From JBFMAI01 sp040755725 (lineage in GTDB: Bacteria; Planctomycetota; Phycisphaerae; UBA1845; Fen-1342), in NCBI GenBank assembly GCA_040755725.1, contig JBFMAI010000035.1, positions 35,696 to 99,695 on the forward strand: a DNA stretch of 64,000 nucleotides. The letters are read 5' to 3'. The translations under genes were made by a program, and so were the position numbers. Positions 52,507-59,657 of this stretch are shown here, in pieces (positions within the stretch are counted from its first letter, which is position 1; each line of letters starts with the position of its first letter). Below the pieces are notes generated by a model. That model made no database searches, was not told the origin of the DNA, and saw only the letters and a program-made list of their open reading frames with translations.

Positions 52507-53223
52507 CTATTCCCGGCCGTGAAACTTGCGCGGCGACAGGACCTGAACATACTGCGCCTCGGGCAGCCGCCGGTCCGCCTGCACACCCACCTTGACGGCC
52601 AGGTCGGCCGAGTACGCCCCCGGCGGATGGAACTTGGCCGGCAGCACCGGCAACACGCCGCCGTCCGACGCGCAGAACTTCGGAAAGACGTAGATCACGG
52701 TGTCGTCGCTGTGGACCGTGTCCCACTTCACCGCGATGCCGGTCTTGCGGATCGGTTTGTCCCCGTCCAGGGCCGCCCCGCGTAGCGCGCTGCCGATCCG
52801 CTGTCCGTAGGCCCGGTCGTCGTTGCTCAAGACGTACACCTGTTGATGCGGCAGTTGGAAACGCCCCACTGCGGGTTCGCCGGTCCCCAGCGGCCGCCGC
52901 TCATACCAATCCTTGGCCGTGATCTTGGAATCCGGGCGGAGCAGCTCGTTGCCGGGCTTCTTCCAGTCTGACGCGTACACGACGACGATGGTCAACTCCA
53001 GCGGTTCCCCGGTGCGCCGGTCCGGCGGGCGATTCTCGTGACAGGCCGTGTTGATGTACTTGTCCTGCTCAATGGTCATGGAACGCCCGCAGCCGGACAC
53101 CACGACGGCCGCCAGGAGGACCGGCCACCACCCGCACCGCCACCCCGGGGCGGCCCTTGTTCCTCGTTCCCTGCTCTCCGTTCCCCGTTTCCTGTTCCCT
53201 TTTCGCTGTTCCCTGCCAGCCAT
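52507..53223 (-). CDS. tssJ: TssJ-like outer-membrane lipoprotein
   Basis: 238 residues starting at ATG 53223 (GGAGG 9 bases before), 4 bases after the previous stop. A lipobox VVSGC puts the lipid on Cys45, after a long Arg/Lys-rich leader of ~32 residues and a short hydrophobic core (VLLAAVV). The mature part has LELTIVVVYASDWKKPGNEL, QVYVLSNDDRAYGQRIGSAL and GAYSADLAVKVGVQADRR, consistent with a beta-sandwich. Similarity to TssJ is weak; position beside tssKLM and the lipobox make it the best candidate for the missing J subunit. Confidence 0.7.
   Translation of the reverse strand: MAGREQRKGNRKRGTESRERGTRAAPGWRCGWWPVLLAAVVVSGCGRSMTIEQDKYINTACHENRPPDRRTGEPLELTIVVVYASDWKKPGNELLRPDSKITAKDWYERRPLGTGEPAVGRFQLPHQQVYVLSNDDRAYGQRIGSALRGAALDGDKPIRKTGIAVKWDTVHSDDTVIYVFPKFCASDGGVLPVLPAKFHPPGAYSADLAVKVGVQADRRLPEAQYVQVLSPRKFHGRE
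53156..53222. repeat. GTTCCCTG-type repeat that encodes the TssJ-like leader
   Basis: On the plus strand GTTCCTCGTTCCCTG, CTCCGTTCCCCGTTTCC and TGTTCCCTTTTCGCTGTTCC follow one another. On the minus strand this makes the basic REQRKGNRKRGTESRERGTR leader before the lipobox. It looks like a dispersed low-complexity repeat that became coding. Confidence 0.55.
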
Positions 53224-53227
53224 GTCG

Positions 53228-54397
53228 TCATCCTCCATGGGTGTAGGCCTCGGCGAGCTTGTGCGCCCGCAACTCGCGTATGTGTTGCTGGAAGAGGTGG
53301 TGTCCGTCGTCCCGCAGGTAGTCGCGGACCTTGCGGTTGGGATCGCTGCCCATCCCCACCTCGCTCCGCAGTTGCTGTTCCAGTTCCCCCGCGATCGACT
53401 CGATGGACGCGTCCGTCCCCATCAGGGCCGCCATCGTCCACCGCTGGAGCCCCAGCAGCCGCATCTTCAGCACCCCCGCCGGCTTGCCGTGCTCGGCGTC
53501 AATCACTTCTCGAATGACGTCGTGCAGCCCCGGCGAGCGGGCATACACGTCCCACGGCCGCGCCAACGGCCCGTGGTGCCGAATGAAGCTTCCCAGGAAC
53601 GGCCGCACGCCCTGGTCGAAATCGTGGGCAAATCGCGCCAGTTCCGCAAACGCATCCACCAGCCGCTCCGCCGCGGCCTGCGGGGGCTTCACGCCGCCGG
53701 GCGCCAGCGGCGGCCGCGCCCGCGCCAGTCGCTCCCACAAGGCCGCCAGCAGGGTCTCCCCGCCACCGCCCGACGATGCCCGCGCCGCGGCGAGCTCCGC
53801 CTGGAGGTGCTCCACGACAGCATCCTTGTCCCGGCGCGATTGTTCGAGCTCCGCTCGCAGTTGCTCGATGGTGGCGTTGAGCTCGCGCCGACTATCTTCG
53901 AGCGTGTCCACCCGCGAGGTGTCGCCGGCTTTGAGTTGCGCGCGCTGCAACTGAACGGTCAGTTGTTCGACCTTGTTCTCGACCTCGTAGAGCTGCTCGG
54001 TTTTCGCGGTGAGTTGTCCCTCCAGCTCCGCCACCTGCTGCTGGGCCGCCTGGAGCCGCCCCCGCTGATCGTTGACGATCCGCTCCAGTTCCGCAGCCCG
54101 CTGCTGCGACGCCTCCAGCGTGGCCGTTCGATGCGCGAGGTCGGCCCGCGCCGCGGCCAGCAGGTCGTCCAGTTCGGCCTTCTCCTCGGCCAGTCGTTGG
54201 AGCTTCTTGGCTTGGCCGTCCACATCCGCGGCCGGCTTGCGGGCCGCCGCCTGCGCTCGCCGGCCGACTTCCTCGAGCACCGCCGCCAGCAGTAGCAGCC
54301 GTCGCGCCTCGGGCAATTCCGTCAGCGCGGCCCCCAACTGCTGCGAGATTTCCGCCTCCGGCACCGCGGACGAACGTTGTTCAGGCAATTCGGCCAT
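53228..54397 (-). CDS. Coiled-coil protein at the head of the T6SS operon
   Basis: 389 residues, no signal. A long coiled coil spans ~60-215 with clear heptads (KKLQRLAEEKAELDDLLAAA; QLYEVENKVEQLTVQLQRA). The C-terminal ~150 residues are globular (LVDAFAELARFAHDFDQGVR; RKVRDYLRDDGHHLFQQHI). It is the first gene and nearly touches the TssJ-like gene. No standard T6SS family is recognised; it may be a scaffold or a lineage-specific regulator. Confidence 0.75.
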   Translation of the reverse strand: MAELPEQRSSAVPEAEISQQLGAALTELPEARRLLLLAAVLEEVGRRAQAAARKPAADVDGQAKKLQRLAEEKAELDDLLAAARADLAHRTATLEASQQRAAELERIVNDQRGRLQAAQQQVAELEGQLTAKTEQLYEVENKVEQLTVQLQRAQLKAGDTSRVDTLEDSRRELNATIEQLRAELEQSRRDKDAVVEHLQAELAAARASSGGGGETLLAALWERLARARPPLAPGGVKPPQAAAERLVDAFAELARFAHDFDQGVRPFLGSFIRHHGPLARPWDVYARSPGLHDVIREVIDAEHGKPAGVLKMRLLGLQRWTMAALMGTDASIESIAGELEQQLRSEVGMGSDPNRKVRDYLRDDGHHLFQQHIRELRAHKLAEAYTHGG

Positions 54398-54566
54398 ACG
54401 GATGCCCCATGGCTCACGCCGGCCCGGAGAACATCGAACGAGGCGGTTTCGGGAGCGCTAACGACGGCGACCGCCCACGTTCGCCGGAAACCGAAAACCA
54501 CGGCCCGTGCGCGCCTGCCGGGGCCCGATCCGTCGCAACCCACGCACCTCACTCACGCGATGCGGG

Positions 54567-54595
54567 ACTATATACCGACTTCACATACCGGGCAA
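54567..54595 (-). promoter_or_regulatory. Promoter of the T6SS operon
   Basis: On the minus strand TTGCCC (54590-54595) and TATAGT (54567-54572) are 17 bases apart, in a locally AT-rich spot. The start near 54560 leaves ~160 bases before the first gene. Confidence 0.5.
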
Positions 54596-54687
54596 CTCCG
54601 ATTTGTCGCGCGCCGAACCGCCGGCCCAGCCGTGGTACGGCGCACAGGTCAGGTCGCGCGGCGGCGAAAGAACGCGGTGCGGAGACC

Positions 54688-54716
54688 TTGCAGGTCGCTG
54701 TCGGTTGCCCTAGACT
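54688..54716 (+). promoter_or_regulatory. Possible promoter of the 28-residue membrane peptide
   Basis: TTGCAG (54688-54693) and TAGACT (54711-54716) with 17 bases between. The start would be near 54723, giving a ~100-base leader. The match is moderate. Confidence 0.35.
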
Positions 54717-54824
54717 CCCCCGCGGTCCCAGTCCCGGGTTGGGTATGGAATCGAGGACCCGCCGTGGGCACCCCATGCCCCCGGGGTCGAGCTGGGCGGG
54801 TAGAGATCACGGAGGACCGGTGCG

Positions 54825-54911
54825 ATGGGTATCTGGAACTGGATTGTCGCAAATGTGGTCGGACTGATGATCGGGATCATTGTCGGCTGGAATCTCAGCT
54901 ACATCTTCTAG
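54825..54911 (+). CDS. 28-residue single-pass membrane peptide
   Basis: A 29-codon frame at ATG 54825 has GGAGG 8 bases before it and an excellent terminator 26 bases after its stop. The peptide MGIWNWIVANVVGLMIGIIV continues GWNLSYIF: one hydrophobic helix flanked by Trp/Asn and aromatic residues, with Gly at helix-packing spacing. It looks like the small membrane regulators or stress peptides known in other bacteria. It has its own transcription unit between the T6SS and pheS. No family is recognised. Confidence 0.7.
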   Translation: MGIWNWIVANVVGLMIGIIVGWNLSYIF

Positions 54912-54937
54912 CCGATCCTGATCGCGGAATGATCCTC

Positions 54938-54973
54938 AGACAGGCGTCGGCCCTGCCGATGCCTGTCTTTGTT
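54938..54973 (+). terminator. Intrinsic terminator after the 28-residue peptide gene
   Basis: A 14-bp stem, AGACAGGCGTCGGC with GCCGATGCCTGTCT (one G-U), closes on a three-base CCT loop and is followed by TTGTT. It is the strongest hairpin of this type on the plus strand here. Confidence 0.8.
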
Positions 54974-55095
54974 AGGTCAAACCTGCACAATGGCGCGAGG
55001 CCGTCGGCGGGCCGGTCGGGAACGGGCCACCGACGGGCGCTCCTGCTTGCCATTGAGACGCGATGAGAACCTGACCATTCGGAGAAGCGAAGGTC

Positions 55096-56757
55096 ATGGA
55101 GTTGCCCGCCACACAATGGAACGTGCTCCGGCAACTGGCCCGCCTCAGCCGGCCGGCCCAGATCGTCGAGTTGGCCCAGCAGCTCGGGCTCGACCAGTCC
55201 CCGATCCTCGCGGCCTGCATGGCGCTCCAGGATGCCGGTTTCGTGCGGATCGAAGAGACGCCGTATGAGGAGCTGCGGCTGGACGAGGAGGGCACGCGCT
55301 ACGCTCCGGTCGGCACGGGCGGCGGGGCGGCGGGTGTCGCGGCCGCGCTGCCCGAGCGCGTCATCGTCGGTGTGCTGCGGTCGCTGGGCGGGCAGTGCAG
55401 ACTTACCGACATCCCCCAACATTGTGAGCTCACCCAGGAGCAGGTGGGCCAGTCGCTCCGCTGGCTTAAGGAGCGGAACTGGGCCGCCAAAGCCGGCGAT
55501 GTGCTCCGGCTGACGGACGCGGACCCGGCGAGCATCGATCAACCGCAGCCCGACGAGCGACTACTGGCAGCGTTGGCCGGCGGCCGCCGTGCGGCCCGTG
55601 ACGAGCTCGCCGCCGAGGGCGTCCCGCTCGACGCCGCCCTGAAGCTGCTCCAGAAGCGGAAGGGGTTCTTGTCCATCAAGCCGCGCGTGCGGCGGAGCGT
55701 TGCTCTGACCGACGCCGGCCGCGACGCCGCGCGGACTGCGACCAGCCGCAGCGTGGTCACGCAGCTCACGCCCGAACTGCTGGCCGACGGCGGCTGGCGG
55801 AACGTGGACCTGCAACCGTACGACGTCACGCTGGCCGCCAAGAAGCTCTACCCCGGCAAGGAGCACCCATTTCAGCGGACGCTGGACCGCGTGCGGCGGG
55901 TGTTCCTCGAAATGGGGTTCGAGGAGATCGTCAGCCCCTGGGTCGAATCGAGTTTCTGGGATTTCGACGCCCTGTTTCAGCCCCAGGACCACCCCGCCCG
56001 CGACATGCAGGACACGTTCTATGTGGCCCGGCCGGACCGCTGCCGGCTGCCCGACGACGCCCTCGTCGAGCGCATACGGGCCACACACGAGAACGGCGGC
56101 ACCACGGGATCGACCGGATGGCAGTACCGCTGGAGCCGCGAGCTGGCCCACAAGCCGGTGCTGCGGACGCACACCACCGCGGCCACGATGCGGGCGCTGG
56201 CGGCCCACGCGAGCCGTAGCGTGGGAACGTGGGAAGGTGGGAACGTGCGAACGGGGGATGCCATGGGCGAACCGCCACGTTCCCACGTTCCCACGCGCTC
56301 ACGTTCCCACGGCGTACAGCCCGGCAAGTACTTCATCATCGGCCCCGTGTTCCGGCGGGAGACGGCGGACTACAAGCACCTGCCCGTGTTTCACCAGGTG
56401 GACGGGATCATTGTCGATAAGCACGCCAGCCTGGCCACCCTGGTCGGTACGCTGACCGCGTTCTACGGGAAGATGGGCTTTCCGAAGGTCAAGGTCGTCC
56501 CGAGCTTCTTCCCCTACACGGAGCCGTCGGCGGAAGTCCACTTGTACATGGAAAGCCGCCGCGACTGGGTCGAGATGGGCGGCTCGGGCATCTTCCGGCC
56601 GGAAGTCACGCTGCCGGTGGGCATCACCGACCGCGTGCTGGCATGGGGTCTGGGGTTGGAGCGGCTGGCGATGCTGATCCACGGGCTGGACGCGATCGGC
56701 GACCTGTACTTCGCCACGATGCCCTGGCTGCGCGAAGAGCCGCTGTGCCGGGCGTGA
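55096..56757 (+). CDS. pheS: Phenylalanyl-tRNA synthetase alpha subunit, archaeal/eukaryotic type
   Basis: 553 residues. The first ~200 hold winged-helix domains as in archaeal PheS, not the coiled coil of the usual bacterial form. The class II core has PFQRTLDRVRRVFLEMGFEE, FWDFDALFQPQDHPARDMQD, then VLRTHTTAATMRAL, FIIGPVFRRE, FHQVDGIIVD and motif 3 GLGLERLAML. Residues ~376-405 are an in-frame palindromic repeat between the THTTA helix and motif 2 strand GVQPGKYFIIG. The partner pheT is not in the window. Confidence 0.9.
   Translation: MELPATQWNVLRQLARLSRPAQIVELAQQLGLDQSPILAACMALQDAGFVRIEETPYEELRLDEEGTRYAPVGTGGGAAGVAAALPERVIVGVLRSLGGQCRLTDIPQHCELTQEQVGQSLRWLKERNWAAKAGDVLRLTDADPASIDQPQPDERLLAALAGGRRAARDELAAEGVPLDAALKLLQKRKGFLSIKPRVRRSVALTDAGRDAARTATSRSVVTQLTPELLADGGWRNVDLQPYDVTLAAKKLYPGKEHPFQRTLDRVRRVFLEMGFEEIVSPWVESSFWDFDALFQPQDHPARDMQDTFYVARPDRCRLPDDALVERIRATHENGGTTGSTGWQYRWSRELAHKPVLRTHTTAATMRALAAHASRSVGTWEGGNVRTGDAMGEPPRSHVPTRSRSHGVQPGKYFIIGPVFRRETADYKHLPVFHQVDGIIVDKHASLATLVGTLTAFYGKMGFPKVKVVPSFFPYTEPSAEVHLYMESRRDWVEMGGSGIFRPEVTLPVGITDRVLAWGLGLERLAMLIHGLDAIGDLYFATMPWLREEPLCRA
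56221..56311. repeat. GTGGGAACGT palindrome inserted in pheS
   Basis: GTGGGAACGTGGGAAGGTGG and GAACGTGCGAACG on the left pair with CACGTTCCCACGTTCCCACG and CACGTTCCCAC on the right. It adds about 30 residues to PheS without shifting the frame, at a surface loop ahead of motif 2. Confidence 0.75.
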
Positions 56758-56916
56758 GACGCTAGCACGAGGCGTCGTGGCCAGCGTTGATTGCCGGTGC
56801 CGTGTCGCCAACTCGATGTCTGAAGCAGAGGCGGCTGTATCACCTGACGCTTGGGATCGGAGGACTGAAGAACAGCGGGCTGCCAGCCGGTCACAACTGC
56901 AACGGGAGGTCGTCAA

Positions 56917-57960
56917 ATGGCCGCAGATCGTGTGAGCGTGCGTTGCCCAAATTGCGCGGCACGGTTGAACGTCCCGACCACGGCTGCCGGAAGACGCGTG
57001 CGTTGCCCCAAATGCAGGGTGCCGTTTGTGCCCCCAACGCAAGCACCGCCGCCCGCGACGCCAGGGAACGGAGGGTTGGGCGAGGACTTGTTCGCCGGGC
57101 TTGCCCGCGGCGCCACCGTTGAAGTTCCGAATGCGCGGCGTGCCGTCCGCGGCGGTCTGCTGGCCGAGGATGGCGCGGCCGTCGACATCGTTCCGGCCGC
57201 GGCCCCGCCACAGGAAGAGGATCTCGGCGGGCAGCGGCGCTGGGATCTGACCGGCTGGGTCCTGGACTTCGGGAAGGCATTCTCGCCAGCGGAGCTGGGG
57301 AGCCGGGTCCGCCTGGTCATGGTCGTCATGGGGGTCGCGGTGGCTGGCTACGGATTCAAGGCCGTGCGGTTGCAGAGTAGCTACCTCCCCGAGCCGAAGG
57401 TTATTTCGTGCGCCGAGCTCATTCCCCGAGGTTCGGCGGATAACGCGCACGTCATCCTCACCGACTTCGTGCTGCTGCCCGACTACGTGTACGTGCAGCG
57501 CCTCACCACATGGCAGGGGGCTTGGATCCCCGCCGTCCCGTATCAGCAGATACATGAGGCTGTGGCACGTACCCTCAGCATTGACCCGACCCAAGTCCCC
57601 GACTTGCCCGACGAGCAGTGGAAACGGGCCCTGCGCAACCTCAAGTCCTCCGACTTCGACATCCGACTTGTCATTTCGTTTCCCGCTGCCGATGGAAAGG
57701 ACTACGTTGAGCGCCTGTACGAGGTGGAGACTCTCGAATGCACGGTTGTTAGTGACTACGGAATCGGCCGGCTCCGGTCTGAAGATCGAAAGCTGCTCGA
57801 GGGGGCATATCCTCGCTCCAATTTGAGCCGCTGTCGGGTCCTGCAGGAAGGTCAAGCCACTTCGCTCGCCAAGGGGCGCGCTCACCAAGTCGGTGGCTGC
57901 GCGTTGGTGCTCCTGGCGCTCGCCTCGGCGGCATGGAGTGCGTCACGTCAGCCGGGGTAG
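56917..57960 (+). CDS. Zinc-ribbon membrane protein
   Basis: 347 residues with GGGAGG before the ATG. The N-terminus is an MJ0042/GYF-type zinc ribbon: RCPNCAARLNVPTTAAGRRV then RCPKCRVPF, a common planctomycete module. A Pro-rich linker leads to one membrane segment at ~128-145 (VRLVMVVMGVAVAGYGF), a ~180-residue soluble domain, and a hydrophobic C-terminal helix (~328-342). No function is recognised. Confidence 0.75.
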   Translation: MAADRVSVRCPNCAARLNVPTTAAGRRVRCPKCRVPFVPPTQAPPPATPGNGGLGEDLFAGLARGATVEVPNARRAVRGGLLAEDGAAVDIVPAAAPPQEEDLGGQRRWDLTGWVLDFGKAFSPAELGSRVRLVMVVMGVAVAGYGFKAVRLQSSYLPEPKVISCAELIPRGSADNAHVILTDFVLLPDYVYVQRLTTWQGAWIPAVPYQQIHEAVARTLSIDPTQVPDLPDEQWKRALRNLKSSDFDIRLVISFPAADGKDYVERLYEVETLECTVVSDYGIGRLRSEDRKLLEGAYPRSNLSRCRVLQEGQATSLAKGRAHQVGGCALVLLALASAAWSASRQPG

Positions 57961-58028
57961 CGTCACACCGCGCGGCACACAGGATTCCCGGGGGGCTGCG
58001 TCGGTCACGGAGGCCGACGCTACCCTTG
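57955..58028. repeat. GGGTAGCGTC palindrome
   Basis: GGGTAGCGTC at 57955 and GACGCTACCC near 58016 are the arms of a ~70-base palindromic element that overlaps the 56917 gene's stop and fills most of the gap to the Gfo/Idh gene. Confidence 0.55.
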
Positions 58029-58121
58029 GTTGTGGCGGACCGCGGCGTGGCTCCGAGTGTCCGCGTCGCTGTGCTTCTGAACCGGCGTGTGTCTCGGGCA
58101 CTTTGGTGACGAACCACCCGG

Positions 58122-59522
58122 TCACGCCTTCCAGCCCTCTCGATACTCCTTGGTCAGGTACTGGTTGGCTTCGGGGACGTTCGTGAACTTCATCCGCGGG
58201 CCATCCCATTCCAGCCGCCGCCCGAGCCGCAGCGCGATGTTGCCCAGCAGCACGGTCTCCGAGAAGGGCCCCGCGTACGCGAAGTTCGACTTCGGGTAGT
58301 CCAGCGGCGCCACCCCCGCCGCCGCCATCACCCATTCCTTGACGTGCCCCGGTGACCGCTCCAGGAGCTGCGGGGGCTTGCCGATGTCGCGCATTCTCTT
58401 CTCCGGGAACACGCGCGGGCTGTTGCCGTAGTCCCCGCTGACCAGCAACGACGCCTTCGTCCCCAGGAACAGGTTGCCGGTGGACGGCAGGCGGCGGCCG
58501 AACTCCAGCTCGCGCGGGATCGTGGGCATCAGCCCGCCGTCGTACCAGTACGCGACGAACGCCGGTCGCTCGCCTTTCTGCGGAAACTCCCACTTGACGA
58601 TCGACGCCTTCGGGAACGTCTCGTCGTTCACGGCCGTCCGCGCCAATGGCTCGATAGCGACCGTGTGCCCCGGGTCGAGCGCCCAGAACATGCCGTCCAT
58701 CGTGTGGCAGGCCATGTCGCCGAGGGCCCCGGCCCCGAAATCCCACCAGCCGCGCCAGTTGAACGGGTGGTACACGCCCTCCGCGTAAGGTCGCAACGGC
58801 GCGGGGCCGAGCCAGAGGTTCCAGTCGAGCTCCGCCGGGACCGCGTCTTCTTTCTCCGGCCGTTCGACACCTTGCGGCCAGATGGGCCGGTCGGTCCAGG
58901 TGTGGACCGCGGTGATGTGGCCGAGTGCCCCGCTGTGAATCCACTCGTACACCAGCCGCCAGCCCTCGTCCGCGTGGCCCTGGTTGCCCATCTGCGTGGC
59001 CACCTTGTAATGCCGGGCCGCGTGAGTGAGCTGCCGCGCCTCCCACGGCGTGTGCGTCAGCGGCTTCTGCGTGTAGACGTGCTTGCCCAACTGCATGGCG
59101 ATGATCGTCGCCGGGTAATGGTGATGGTCGGGGATGCCGACCATCACGGCGTCGAAGTTCTTGTGCTCCTTGTCGAACATCAGGCGGTAGTCCTGGTACG
59201 GGCGGGCGTCCGGGTACTGCTCGGGGTATTTCTTGTAGCGCCGCGTGTCGATGTCGCAGTAACACGGGCACCGCACCCCGAGCTTCACCGTCTCTTCGAG
59301 GTGGTGCCCGCCGATGCCGCCCGTGCCGATGTAGGCCACGCGCAAATCGGGGAACGAGTCGGGGATCGTTTCCGGGGCGCGGGCGGCCAGCGGGGCGGTT
59401 CGCCGGCCCGCCCCGGCACACCCCAGCGCCGGCAGGATGGAGAAGCTCGCGCCGGCGGCGGCGGCTTTCTTCAGAAACGTGCGTCGCGTCGTCCGATCGT
59501 CCGGTCGCGTGGCCTCGTTCAT
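58122..59522 (-). CDS. Tat-exported Gfo/Idh/MocA-family oxidoreductase
   Basis: 466 residues. A twin-arginine signal TTRRTFLKKAAAAGAS is followed by a hydrophobic stretch and a Cys (PALGC). The NAD(P) Rossmann motif is VAYIGTGGIGGHHLEE; the characteristic GKHVYTQKPLTHTPWEARQL holds the catalytic-type Lys-Pro; the C-terminal half has the substrate-binding sheet. Planctomycetes have large sets of these exported sugar-type oxidoreductases. Substrate unknown. The neighbours are pheS-side genes and argS, with no operon link seen. Confidence 0.88.
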   Translation of the reverse strand: MNEATRPDDRTTRRTFLKKAAAAGASFSILPALGCAGAGRRTAPLAARAPETIPDSFPDLRVAYIGTGGIGGHHLEETVKLGVRCPCYCDIDTRRYKKYPEQYPDARPYQDYRLMFDKEHKNFDAVMVGIPDHHHYPATIIAMQLGKHVYTQKPLTHTPWEARQLTHAARHYKVATQMGNQGHADEGWRLVYEWIHSGALGHITAVHTWTDRPIWPQGVERPEKEDAVPAELDWNLWLGPAPLRPYAEGVYHPFNWRGWWDFGAGALGDMACHTMDGMFWALDPGHTVAIEPLARTAVNDETFPKASIVKWEFPQKGERPAFVAYWYDGGLMPTIPRELEFGRRLPSTGNLFLGTKASLLVSGDYGNSPRVFPEKRMRDIGKPPQLLERSPGHVKEWVMAAAGVAPLDYPKSNFAYAGPFSETVLLGNIALRLGRRLEWDGPRMKFTNVPEANQYLTKEYREGWKA

Positions 59523-59657
59523 GGGCTATCTCGCTTTCTGGGGGGGTCGTTCTCTGTGGGCCGACGGACGGTCTAGCTCATCCCGCCGGCTTACTCGCAC
59601 CGTGCTGCATTCTCCGGCCGGCGCCGCCGCTCGGCAACCCGCGACGCGCGGGGCCGC

